Shown here in pieces: positions 23,581 to 33,908 of a stretch of 64,000 nucleotides of DNA. A model generated the notes under the pieces. It was not told where the DNA came from, did no database searches, and was given only the letters and a program-made list of their open reading frames with translations. Origin of the DNA: Campanula takesimana (lineage: Eukaryota > Streptophyta > Magnoliopsida > Asterales > Campanulaceae); contig JAOWBW010001445.1 of assembly GCA_026119855.1 (NCBI GenBank), positions 1 to 64,000 on the forward strand, written 5' to 3'. Made by a program: the position numbers and the translations under genes. Numbering within the stretch: the stretch's first letter is position 1; the number at the start of each line of letters is the position of its first letter.

Positions 23581-24785
23581 CCCTAACCTATATATTTGAC
23601 CCTTCATTTCCTTTTTTCATCATTGCCTACACAGTCACACTCTCTACCAACTTCTCTCTCCTTCCCAGACTCTACTCTCTCTCTCTGTTCGTCTTTTTCT
23701 CTCTCTACCTTCATCACTTTCTCTCAGTTTCTTCTCCATTTTCTCTCTATATATAATATTTATGGGTCCTAAATGAACAACAAAAACAACCCATGACGAA
23801 ATGGTATGAATTCTCAACCCTTAAACTCCTAAATTTCTGCAATTTTTTTTCTGTTTCGTCATTTTTTGGTTCTTCGTCTTTTCATAAACCCGGATCATTT
23901 TTCTCTTGATAAATCTTGTTTCGGTGATCCGTTTTCAAAATCGTTTGTTAGGTTATGTTCGATTTGTGTTTTAGATTCTTTATAACTAAACTTTTCAACG
24001 ATCAATGCATTATATTTTGCGAATCTGAAAATCTTAGATTTTTGACTTTTCAAATTTTCGGTTCTTTAAATTCATTTTATGGATTTGTTGTTGATTTTTA
24101 CTTGTTTTGATTTACATATATGTGATCCTTGTCTTCTTGCGGTCATTTTGACATATTGTGTGCTTGATTTGGTGAAGTTTCACGAATTATGTGTTCTTGG
24201 TGTTCTTGATGTTCTTCAAGCACTCAAGCATGTTCTTCATGTTCTTCGTTATTTTTGCATAACTTGGGTTTCAAAATTTTCAAAACTTGTTTTTCAAAAT
24301 TTTCATATTTTGATTCTTAAAACTTACATATGCATGTTTGATATGTGTTTGTGTGTTTTCGTGTGTTTTTTATACTTAGTATGAATTTTACATAATTATG
24401 CGCCTGAGTGTTGATTTATGCGCCTAGTCGGTTATACGCCCTATGACTTTATGCGCCTTACTTGATTCATGCGCCTAATAATTGTATGCGCCCTATGCAA
24501 ATACAAATGTTATGCGCCTCAATCAACTCATGCGCCTAAACATTTATGCGCCTAAATTTTACTTAGTCAAATTCTTGTGTTTAATTTTTACTTAGTATAT
24601 TTCATCGAACCATTTTATGCGCCTTGTATTTGTATGCGCCTACAACATATTTGCGCCTAATAATAGTATGCGCATGCTATTTCTTATGCGCCTATATATT
24701 GTCCTTCGCCTATTCTATACTTAGCTCATTTTATGATTCTATGCGCCTTATACACTCCTAACTTAAATCATTGTTATGTTTTCAG
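23581..24785 (+). promoter_or_regulatory. Putative internal promoter, leader and intron for the envelope-like frame
   Basis: A TATA-like CTATATATTTGACC at about 23588 precedes a CT-rich leader (23640-23750), like a plant promoter and 5' untranslated region. A possible exon ends with ATG at 23801-23803, followed by donor GTATGA (23804). The acceptor TTTTCAG ends at 24785, directly before GAT CCT GCT of the envelope-like frame, so splicing would give M-D-P. The putative 982-bp intron contains about 16 TATGCGCCT-like words (24390-24760). This is inference from sequence only. Confidence 0.45.
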
Positions 24786-27081
24786 GATCCTGCTAATTTC
24801 AGACCTGGTGAGACGATAGATCTTGCTGAGCTTTCTCTTGATCCAATGGGGCTTGAAATTCTTTCAACCATTCACACCGCTGGACTCACTCCTCTATTCA
24901 CGCTGGAGCAACCATTCTATTCTCCGCTCCTTGTTGATGATTTTTTCTCAACAGCAGCTCTAGTTGAGACTCCAGCAGATGGATTCGTGCGCTACCGGAT
25001 TTGCGCCACAGTTCAGAATATTCCTATCACTATCTCTACGAGCACAATCAAGAATATAGTGAGTTTTAGCACTACTGGCCCTCAGGGTGTTTCTGGTCAA
25101 CCGAACTCTTTCTCAATTGCGGCTCAGAATACAGTGGCGCGTACTTATCTCAATGTCCCTACTCTTCTGAATAACATCAAGAATGTTGAGATAAAGGATG
25201 GTGGTGATCTACTCGCTCATATAACGCATCTGGTTGATACTTCTATTGTATTCAAAATCGGCAATGTGAATAGATTCACTGTAGAGCAGTGGGAGTATAC
25301 TGCTGCTATCATGGGAAAAACCAGATTGAATTGGCCTCAGATATTGTTCAAAACCTTATCTGACCAAATTGATAAGTATAACAAGAACAAGTCTGAAGGG
25401 AAGACGAAGTTCAAAACCCACTGCAGAATACTCACGAAGATATTTCTTACTTATCCTGCGCTTGCTGATTTCCTCGCTCAGAACCCAGCTTATCAAACCA
25501 CTGAAGTTCCAGTTTTTGGGAAAGACAACCTTGTCTTGAAAAGGTGCAAGAAGCGCATGGCCAAGCGCGCGCCTAGGGTAAAGGGTGCTCAGTTGGTTGA
25601 TGAAACCACTGAATCAGATGAGGATGCAGACGGCGCAGAAACTGAAGCAGTACCTCACGCAGAACCAACAGGTGTTCCAGGCGCAGAAAAAGGTAAAGGA
25701 AAAAGGGTTGCAGAAGGTACAAGCAAACCCCCTAAGCGCCCAAGAGTTGATACTGAAGAAGAGAAGGGAACTGAAGCGCGCAAAAGAAGCCAGTAGAATG
25801 GAAGCGCAGAAGAAAAGGGATGAAGAATACAGGTCAAAACAGGCTGCTGACTTATCCAAGTCTGAAAGGCGCAAAGGTGCAGGGTCTAGCGCTGATGTAC
25901 GCGCGCCTGCCACTAATACGCCTCCTACTGTTCAAGCACCTATCCCCACTCCTGCTAATCTGTATTCTGAACGTCAAAGTCTTAAAGACCAAATATCAGC
26001 TGATTTATTTGGTGAACTTAGTGAAGATACAACTCAGGGAGAGCCAGATCCGTTAAGGCGCAAATCACCTTCTGCGCCCCAAACCATTTCAGTGGAGCCT
26101 ACTTCAAGTGATGAATATCTGCCTTCTCCTCGCGCTCCTACTAAATCATCTCCTGCGCCTCGTACTTCTCATGCGCCTCCTCCTACCACTCCTGATATGA
26201 GTGTTGTCATTTCTCTGCTACAGCAACTCCAGCAAGGCCAAGCTCAAATGAACTCACAGTTAGAGCTTCATACTACCATGCTTACTCAGCAAGCTGATGA
26301 GATTGCTGCCATTAAGGGGGAGATGAAGCGCATAGATGCCAATATCAAGGACAAACATTTCCTGACTCCTCAACAATGGAATGACGCTATTGATCAAATG
26401 AATGAGCTTTTCAAAGGAACTCTTGCCTCCCTTCATGAGCGCATAGATGGTGGCATCAAACTCACTGATGGCCAAGATTTCATTAATGCTATAAGGGAGG
26501 TAGAGTTGAACATAGCGGGTGATATAAGGAAGCTGTTTGAAATGGTGGCTGGAGATAGCCAAAAATTGCTGAGTGTGATTGATAAACTCAAGGAAGTTAA
26601 GGATGAGCTAGAAATCCTAGGTTTAACTGTGTATGGTGCTGATCCTGGCGCAGAACCTAAAGCTTCTGAAACTCCTGCGCCCTCTTCCAGCTCTGCTCCT
26701 GGCGCGCATATAGACATTAATTCCCTGCTCTCAAAGATTGAAGTTTTGAAGGAATTAGTTGTCACTCACTTCAACGCCGAGCATTCCAGTGCAGACAGGC
26801 GCGCAGATAGAGTTTCCGCTGATATACTTACTGCTCAAACTGCTGTTGAAGCTAACTTTCAAGCCTTCACTGAAAACTTTTCACAACAGCAGTCTATCAC
26901 TCAGCGCACCATTGATGAGTATCAAAACATCAATGTGAGTCATTTGCGCTATATCAGAGATGGTGTCACAGATACTCACGGTGTAATAAACCGTTGTCAT
27001 CAGCTTTACAAGCAAATCCAGCGCTCCGTCTCAGAAATTGAAGAAGGATTGAAGGATGAAGACGCGCCTCAAAATCCTTAG
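24786..27081 (+). pseudogene. Envelope-like protein of the SIRE element, one frameshift
   Basis: The first part (to 25796) encodes DPANFRPGETIDLAELSLDP and a globular region of about 240 residues, then an acidic and Lys-rich hinge. A +1 frame change somewhere in 25740-25795 leads to the second part (to 27081). That part has a KKRDEEYRSK basic stretch, a Pro/Ser/Thr-rich linker, and a long C-terminal region with heptad-like spacing (QADEIAAIKGEMKRIDANIK; later many Leu/Ile/Val repeats) typical of a coiled coil. Location after pol fits SIRE envelope-like frames. No signal peptide or clear membrane segment is seen, so a viral envelope role is unproven. Confidence 0.7.
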
Positions 27082-27587
27082 TTTTTGATTTGTTTGTAAG
27101 TTGTTAGAACTTTTTGTGATTAGAAACCTATTAGTGATTTTCGTGCTTACACGTTTTAGCACCTCTTTTGATTTTGTTCTGTTCAATACTTGTAATCTGT
27201 AACTCCCACATCCCAAGTATTAATGAGAACAAAGCATCACGTTTATCTCAAACTTTGTTCACTCAAACTACTTGTTTGTAGAACAATGAATGTTTTGTTT
27301 AAAATCATATGCATCACATTTGAACTGCTTCATATTTTATGCATTAAGTTTAAATTTTGTTTAAACACATTTCAAAACTGAATCTCATATCATTCTGAAT
27401 GTGTTATAAACTGTTGTTTCTATCTTTCCATTTGTAATGTTTTATCCTTATTGGAATAGATTAGAAATCTATATCTTGGACTAGTGTGTGCATTAACTTG
27501 AGACATGATTTACCAATATCATTTCTTTGGACATGTTTTTATCAAGTATAATGTTTGTCCCTGATATAGTAGGTAATGGCATCAATC

Positions 27588-27601
27588 AAATAGGGGGAGA
27601 T
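27588..27601 (+). other. Polypurine tract of the SIRE element
   Basis: AAATAGGGGGAGAT lies directly before the 3' LTR start at 27602. Confidence 0.9.
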
Positions 27602-28630
27602 TGTTGGGTATGCCCACTTATATCTAAGTTTCAATGTAATAGGATTGATTAGATTCGATTGATCCATCACCTAAGTTTTATTTCATGGACTTTAGACCCA
27701 TATGTAAGAAGTATTTATACTTCATTTTTTAGGTTGTCCATTGTAATAGAATAGGCTTAGGAATAGGGCAAAAAGATCAAAGTTGAAGAAAATCACTCCG
27801 TGAATTTGAGCTACGCGCCTATGCGCCCCTCTTGTTGGCCACTATGCTTCAAGAGCTCGAGTTTCATGCTTCAATAAGAAACCTTGAAGATCTGAAGACT
27901 GCTGCTCAGTATTTCCAGACTCTTTAGAACAGCCTTCAAGATCTTCAAACCTTCAAACTCCTGCTCATATCACAAAGCCCTATATCACCAGAATTCTTGG
28001 TGCTCTTTATCTTTCATATTCATAGAGACCAGAATTTCTGTCACACACACACCTCTTGAAGCTTTGATCATTTTGATCTAACTTCTTGAGATACATCGGT
28101 TTAGTCTAGGATTTGTTCTTCATAGATAATAGATCTTGAGTATTGAGCTCAAATGTTGTAATTTGTAATACTCTCTCATATTATAAGATCTCCATTAGAA
28201 ATCCAAGACTAACCATCTTGGTAGAGGATGTAGATCTTTCATCGATCGAACCTCTCCAAATAATGTGTTCATTATATTTACTGCATATTTCCTGCTTAAC
28301 TATTTATGAACTGTTTTGTTTGATCTTTCAGATTGCTACACTTTGCTGTTGTAATTGTTATTACTCATTTGCCTTAGAACCATTTTTGCGCCACTCTTTA
28401 GCCTCAAACTTAGCGCGTGCGTTTTTATCTCTGCGCAGTATACCCTGCGTAGAGCTGCTTTAAATCTTCCGCTGTGCATTTCACACTCTTGATGCGCGCT
28501 ATACTTAGCCAAAATAAGAGTTGTGCGCATTTGCCATTGAATTGCAAAAGGGTTTAAAAAGAATTTTAAAACGCTATTCACCCCCCCTCTAGCGATTTTT
28601 CACACCCTTGTTGCCCCTTTGGGACCAACA
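27602..28630 (+). mobile_element. 3' LTR of the SIRE-type element (1,029 bp)
   Basis: Collinear with the 5' LTR; starts TGTTGGGTATGCCCACTTAT and ends GGGACCAACA, followed by the target duplication GGATT (28631-28635). Confidence 0.97.
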
Positions 28631-28925
28631 GGATTCGATTGGGAAGGTGTTGTGGGTATGATGCTAGAGGCGTAATTGGTGTGAACAGTGGTTTGCGGGC
28701 CTTTTGAGTGGATTGTGTTTGGGGTTTTATAGGAGGAGTCCCATGGGAGATGCTGGTTTTGGGATGAGGTGGAGCGAGGGGGATTTGAGTGAGAGGCTCG
28801 TTTTGAATGACGGTGTGTTGGGGCGAAGACATGGGGGTTTCGGTATTTTTGTAAGATGGAGGGGACAATCTTTGGTTGCACTGCAGAGGTTGGGTAGCTT
28901 CCACCTTTTCATTGTGGTTGGTCAC
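28631..28925 (-). pseudogene. gag-like frame of the Tat-type element, 5' part
   Basis: A Met at 28925 (MTNHNEKVEATQPLQ) opens a Pro/Thr/Ser-rich stretch that runs to the SIRE insertion point. The frame matches that of 17349-18001 after removal of the insertion. The Pro-rich N-terminus fits the disordered leader of Tat-type gag proteins. Whether translation began at this Met or further upstream cannot be told. Confidence 0.6.
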
Positions 28926-28957
28926 TTTGGTGGAGGGCCCATCAGTTTGAAATAGGG

Positions 28958-29290
28958 TTACATCACCTTTTGTCCCGTCGACTCATCAAACGGGCTCTGT
29001 GTCTCTTCATGGCTCTTCGTTATGACTTCTTCTTTAGCCCCGGAGGCCTCTTGGAGCAACTCTTCTTTCGTTGGGCTATCCGAATTATCTGCGGCGTCAT
29101 TTCCCAAGCTACTGTCCACTGAAGTGATCTTTCTGAGGTACCGGATCGGAGAAGTTGTAGTGACCGGGGAACTTTCTGACTCCACACGCACTAGGTGGCG
29201 ACATGATGCTCTTTCCACTTCATCTGAGCTATGGTGGAAGACAAAGGTAGCTTTAGGCTTGGGTAAACATCGGGTGAATGCTTGGGCCAA
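28958..29290 (-). CDS. Upstream frame of the Tat-type element, unknown function
   Basis: This 110-residue frame (MAQAFTRCLPKPKATFVFHH...) lies 32 bp upstream of the gag-like frame, in a different register. It is rich in Ser, Glu and Thr in its second half. I do not recognise it. It could be an upstream accessory frame or part of gag displaced by a frameshift. Confidence 0.35.
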   Translation of the reverse strand: MAQAFTRCLPKPKATFVFHHSSDEVERASCRHLVRVESESSPVTTTSPIRYLRKITSVDSSLGNDAADNSDSPTKEELLQEASGAKEEVITKSHEETQSPFDESTGQKVM

Positions 29291-29325
29291 AGGCTATTTT
29301 GAGATATTTGACAGGGCCAAAGTTG

Positions 29326-29392
29326 CCTACGTTTCCCCTCACCACAAGGGAGGGGGTCCCACGCGATGAGAGGCTCAGGTCACCGTAGTTCG
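29326..29392. other. Recurrent stem-loop motif, copy 3
   Basis: Outer stem CTACG/CGTAG, inner pairing CCCCT with AGGGG, followed by TTCG. It lies near the 5' end of the Tat-type element, while copies 1 and 2 lie in the 3' region. Confidence 0.5.
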
Positions 29393-29414
29393 AACAGGTT
29401 TAGAATTCTTAGAG

Positions 29415-29945
29415 GAAAAGACGAACATGACTGACTTCTTGGAGGATAACAGGGATCCATCCGAGGGCTTGACCGACTTCTTGGAGGATAACGGGGATCC
29501 ATCCAATGACTTGACTGACTTCTTGGAGGATAACGGGGATCCATCCAAGGAAGTGACTGACTTCCTAGGGATTTAACGGGGACCTAGGGGACTAGTCATA
29601 AGGCTTAACGAGATCTTGGAGGATAACAGGGATCCATCCGAGGATTCGACTGGCTTCTTGGAGGATAACGGGGATCCATCCAAGGACTTCTTTCTTGGAG
29701 GATAACAGGGATCCATCCAAGGACTTGACTGACTTCCTAGGGATTTAACGGGAATCTTAACGGGGACCTAGGGGACTATACCTAATGATTAAACGGAAGT
29801 CTTGAGGATAACGGGGATCCATACGAAGGCTTAACGGGGTCTCGGAGATTTTCCAATGACTTAACGGGTTCCTAGGGGACTACGCCTAAGGATTTAAGGA
29901 AGTCTTGGAGGATAACGGGGATCCATCTAAAGACTTAACAAAATG
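29415..29945. repeat. Minisatellite in the 5' region of the Tat-type element
   Basis: Ten or so copies of a unit with CTTCTTGGAGGATAACGGGG, ATCCATCC, and a GACTTGACTGA tail, of about 35-50 bp, mixed with a second unit GATTTAACGGGGACCTAGGGGACTA. It is unlike the 3' region families. Confidence 0.85.
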
Positions 29946-30711
29946 ACGCTTGTTAACGCAAGAAATGAAGTGTCAAAGACAAGGAGCAAAAACGGAGCAA
30001 TTCAAGCAATGTGCAATTAATTATTCGTTCAAGTTTACTTAAAACACATTTTATTCCTAAATGGTGGAAAAGATTTCTCTTCTTTTCGCAACTATTCTAC
30101 ATCCTGGATCAGTGGAGGCCATCACTACGCTATAGACCCCTCGTTTTTCACCTGCCTTGCACACTCCCAAGGATGGACTGTCCCGGGCGAGGGTCCTATA
30201 GGGCAAGCGGCTTCCACCGACCAAAAGAAACGAACCTAGGGTCTAGTGGATCGCAAGATTCCAATGCGTGAGCCATTCCAATCATGATTAAGCCCCGGTA
30301 AGATCGAGATTCATCTTAGGGACTTAAGGACTTCCGGTATAACTCATCTTTGATGAGGGCTCTCGAATCTTATCCATGGGCTTAAGGATGATTAATATGA
30401 ACCATTCATTAGGGATCGACAACACAGTGTATCCATAATACATGACTTAGGTCAATCATAGCCAACATTAACGCATAAGCCAAGGACCGGGTCAAAGTTG
30501 ACCATGGTCACACTTGCTTTCACAAGGAGTCATGACTCGGGAACCAACTTGGCCATGATAACTTTAGACACGTATTAGGGACGTGGTAACGTGAGCTAGA
30601 CCAAAAACCACCAAAGTCTCAGTATTTGTGTGTCACGACAAGTGTGGTTGACTCGGCTCGGAGGGGAGGTGGAATGGACCCGTACGCGCTAGAAGGGCAC
30701 AAGAGCACCAA
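29946..30711. other. Non-coding DNA to the gap, probably Tat-type 5' region
   Basis: No gene, LTR start or primer site was seen before the gap. Two short CTTAAGGA-containing stretches (30300-30390) are loosely repeated. Confidence 0.45.
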
Positions 30712-30811
30712 NNNNNNNNNNNNNNNNNNNNNNNNNNNNNNNNNNNNNNNNNNNNNNNNNNNNNNNNNNNNNNNNNNNNNNNNNNNNNNNNNNNNNNNNN
30801 NNNNNNNNNNN
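30712..30811. other. Assembly gap of 100 N
   Basis: The exact length of 100 is a conventional scaffold placeholder, so the real distance is unknown and the flanks may not be adjacent. Confidence 1.
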
Positions 30812-31089
30812 GGTTGATTATTGAATATGGACAAATTTCTTATCAAAAGGAAAAAAAATGGGGATGTGAACTAGTTTTGGGGTGGGTAATTCTAGTAGTG
30901 CATCTAGTCAACAATCAGTCCATGTGATGGCTTCTGCTAGTAAAGAATTTGTTGATATGAAAACGCGTAAGGGACAATTTAATTTGTTAGTTGTATTGTT
31001 TTCTTTTATGAGACAAGTGTTTGAACTTATGTACTTAATTAATACTTGAATATAATTGCGTTTTGAAATTTTTTGGTATGAAGTTATTT

Positions 31090-32150
31090 AGTGTAAATTG
31101 TGCACCCGGTGTTTAGAAATCCTAGATTCGCCACTGCCCCCTACTCGGTCAACCCTCCCCAACCCAAACACACCAACAACCGCCGCCCCCAAGCACACAC
31201 TGTCACAGCACCCACGGTCAACCCACCCACTTCTGGCTCATGGACAGTGGTTCCAAGAACCACATCACAAATGATCTCAACAAACTTCTCGCTTCACCAC
31301 CCTTATGATGATGGAAGTGATGAAGTTGTCTTCGGCGACGGTTCCTCCCTCCCTATTGTCAATATAGGTTCACTTTACGTACTATTCCCTCCTCTTCTTC
31401 CTCTCTTCATTTTAACAATGTTCTTCATGTTCCTCGTATCTCGAAAAATATTCTTTTTATTTCATAATTTTGTAAAGATAATAACGCTCTTGTTGAATTC
31501 TCACATTCTTCCTTTCTTATCAAGGCTCGGTGACCAAACCACTCCTACTCCATGGGACAATTGATCGTGGAGTCTATCTTTGGCATCCGTCCTCTACTCA
31601 AACACATCCCAGCGCCTCCATATCTCTTCCTTCTTGGCACCACCGACTTGGCCATCCAGCAGCACTAATTATTTCCCTTTTACAAAAACAATTTAATTTA
31701 TCTATTTCGTCTAGTCGTTTTTCGAGTTGTACTGCTTTTAATAGTAATAAGAGTCATAAAACTCACTTTTTTTGTCTCATCTCTCACTTCTCATGCACCC
31801 CTTGATATTTTTTTTTTCCTGATGTTTGGACCTCTCTTGTCTTATCATATGATAATTTCAAGTACTATGTAATATTTGTCGATCATTATACAAAATACAC
31901 TTGGCTCTACCCCTCAAACATAAATATGACACTTTCGCCACCTTCAGTCGCTTTTAAAGCTCTAGTCGAAAAGTTCTTCCAAAAAGATATCATTCAATTC
32001 TACTCCGTCAATGGGGGCGAATACATCAAACTCACTTCGTCTCTTCTACAATCTGGAATATCTCATCTCACCCCCCCCCACATACTCCTGACACACAATG
32101 GTTTTTCTGAAAGGAGGCCCGTCACACATTGTTGAAACCGGACTAGCCCT
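31090..32150 (+). pseudogene. Decayed Ty1/copia pol fragment (protease to integrase)
   Basis: In three frames the remains of one pol can be followed in order. First comes a protease-like SLHHPYDDGSDEVVFGDGS. Next is the pre-integrase block LPSWHHRLGHPAALII. Then come integrase pieces: YYVIFVDHYTKYTWLYP, YSVNGGEYIKL, ISHLTPPH and HNGFSERR. Several frameshifts and a 31380-31510 unrelated stretch break it. No LTRs or reverse transcriptase are present. It differs from both other copia elements here and is much older. Confidence 0.8.
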
Positions 32151-32172
32151 ACTTTCACATCCCAACTTCCCC

Positions 32173-32877
32173 TCACTGATTGTCAACCAAGTTCAGATTT
32201 TGTACAAAATACAAATATGCGATCGATAAACCTACCGAAATCAAGATTTTTGAACCGCAAAGAGCAGATGAGGCGTGAAAATTCCCCTGCCCTACACTGC
32301 GGGGAACATGAATATTTTTCCACTCATTCGTCAACGTATCCAGCATCTCAAAAGTAGGGTAACCAAAATCAAGTTGTTGCCTAGAGACACTAAATATGTA
32401 GAATTTATGATATCGACAGGACCAAACAGAATGGAATAGTGTTTAGGAGATTTCATAGGTGAAATTGAAACAATGCCTGGGTTCTTAGAATTGATGTCTA
32501 ACATGTATGCTTTAGATTCGTAAATCGGAAAAGATGATGAATGGTCAACGGAACACTCCACAGAAATAGAGTTTGGAACCGACTGAGAAAAAGGACATGG
32601 ATGAGGGGTATATGGATGATTTTAGGGTTTCAAATGGCTTACCTAATTTATGAACATGAACATCATCATCATCATCCTTCTCCTTCTCCTTCTCCTTCTC
32701 CTTCTCTGTAACCGAATTAAGTTTGTAGATACCATATCCAACGTCGTCCTTCTTCGATCTAAACACATCAAATACTGCATACACCACTCCCTCAGATTCA
32801 TTATTCAAACACGACGATGACAGCCGCAGCCGTTTCATGACACACAGACAACCAGAAGGCCGCCGCCGCCGCAGCAC
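32173..32877 (-). pseudogene. Kelch / galactose-oxidase-like pseudogene
   Basis: The first frame (32877 to 32545) starts MLRRRRPSGCLCVMKRLR and continues with VYAVFDVF, DVGYGIYKLNSV, an EKEKEKEK-DDDDD run and SMSFFSVGSKLYFCGV. Reading then shifts near 32560 to a frame with FPIYESKAYMLDINS, and again near 32400-32420 to a frame with PTFEMLDTLTNEWKNI that ends at 32173. The repeated pattern 'display item, measured value, W' suits plant kelch-type F-box relatives. No F-box is seen. Two frameshifts and contact with the copia remnant indicate a dead fragment. Confidence 0.55.
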
Positions 32878-32914
32878 TAAAATTACACGAGCGAGATATA
32901 ATAAAGTTATAAAA

Positions 32915-33055
32915 GATGGCTACAAAATGAGGTGTACGAATTGTGTTGGTGTTTTTAATTGGAGTGTGTCGGGTCTACTATCGACCAATGAAATATCGCT
33001 ATCACATCTTGTATCCTTCATTTTGTAAATTTTTTTTTTGTAAGACTAGCATTAC
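32915..33055. mobile_element. GGGGCACAAAA-family MITE, decayed copy D
   Basis: Shares AAAATGAGGTGT, GTGTTTTTAATTGGAGTGTG and CCAATGAAATATCGC with copies A-C. The left terminus is missing. Confidence 0.55.
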
Positions 33056-33449
33056 CTTCTATGAAAATGAAATCTGGATTTGCCGTGATTAGTTATTTGT
33101 GGTAATTTCTATTATTAATAACAAGTACTCGTACTTGTGCAGATGGTACGGTGACAGTATGACCACTTTCACACATCCTCACTCATTTTATGTGTTGTCT
33201 TCATTTTCACAACAATAATATTAACCAAAAAATCAAACATCAACCACCACTTGACACTACCGTCTGCCAATCAGTCACCCACCGCCTTTACACTTAGCAT
33301 TTAAGTGTAAAGCTAATAGAATAAGAATGAGCCACTGATGGCTGACCCTTCAAGAACGTCAATGCCGCTACTCGCGATTGATAAATAGAACTGACCAGGA
33401 GGATGGCTTTGTATTTTTTAACATTTTCAATCACAAACACGTAAGAAGA
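33056..33449. other. Spacer without recognisable features
   Basis: AT-rich DNA between two MITE copies; no frame or repeat of note was seen. Confidence 0.4.
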
Positions 33450-33629
33450 ATAATACTAGGAGCACAAAAAAGTCACAAAAACATGCTCACAAAATCCTAG
33501 GTGTCAAGATTTTATTGGTGTTTTTAATTAGAGTGTGGCGGGTCCATTATCGATGCAACCAATAAAATATCGCCACCTCATGTTGTGAGCAAGATTTTGT
33601 GACTTTATTTTGTGCCCCTAGCATTGCTC
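33450..33629. mobile_element. GGGGCACAAAA-family MITE, copy B
   Basis: Ends ATACTAGGAGCACAAAA and TTTTGTGCCCCTAGCATTGC are inverted repeats. The interior is inverted relative to copy A and shares ATTTTATTGGTGTTTTTAAT and GATGCAACCAATAAAATATC. Confidence 0.75.
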
Positions 33630-33776
33630 GTATAAGAATATCAACTAATGATACTAATGTAGTATGTTTGTTAAAACTGTTTAAAACTCAAATTTGCCAA
33701 TGTGTCTTACAAACTAAAAAATAAATGAGTTCGATCATTTTGGGACGGAGGGAGAAGTACTAACTAATAACAGACA

Positions 33777-33799
33777 GAGAGAGAGAGAGAGAGAGAGAA
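33777..33799. repeat. (GA)n microsatellite
   Basis: About eleven GA units. Just beyond, TGATCACAAATTAG-AGATCGTTTG occurs twice (33847-33870 and 33913-33936), a short local duplication spanning the end of RBM48. Confidence 0.9.
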
Positions 33800-33908
33800 A
33801 GGGTATATTCTATTTCTGTTTGAAAATGAATGTCGAGTTTTGTTCTTGATCACAAATTAGCAGATCGTTTGTTGTCCCCGCGCCTCTCTTTTATCCTCTC
33901 TCCCTCTG

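Larger units (their letters stand above)
18007..28630 (+). mobile_element. SIRE-type Ty1/copia retrotransposon with envelope-like region (10.6 kb)
   Basis: Two ~1.03-kb LTRs bracket an internal region in the order gag zinc knuckle, integrase, reverse transcriptase, RNase H, a non-coding spacer and an envelope-like frame. This order, the ~10-kb size, and an additional frame after pol fit the SIRE/Maximus lineage. By eye the LTRs differ at roughly 18 positions plus a few indels, near 1.8%, so insertion was fairly recent. Gag and protease are largely deleted, integrase is scrambled, and pol has a stop and a frameshift, so this copy is not autonomous. Confidence 0.95.
10692..30711 (-). mobile_element. 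Pol-less Tat-type Ty3/gypsy element, split by a SIRE insertion, 5' end lost at the gap
   Basis: Read on the minus strand, the parts are: 5' untranslated region with a minisatellite (29420-29940), an upstream small frame, a gag-like frame (28925 to 17349, interrupted), a long 3' region with minisatellites (12480-14335), a polypurine tract, and the 3' LTR (10692-12251). No protease, reverse transcriptase or integrase is found in the remaining interior, so the element depended on others. Hypervariable minisatellites in the 3' untranslated region are a known trait of Tat/Ogre elements. The 5' LTR is not visible before the N run at 30712. Confidence 0.75.

Noticed and set aside
24079..24384. Plus-strand frame of 101 codons (MDLLLIFTCFDLH...)
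   Set aside because: Phe/Leu/Cys-rich low-complexity reading of T-rich DNA within the putative intron of the envelope-like frame.
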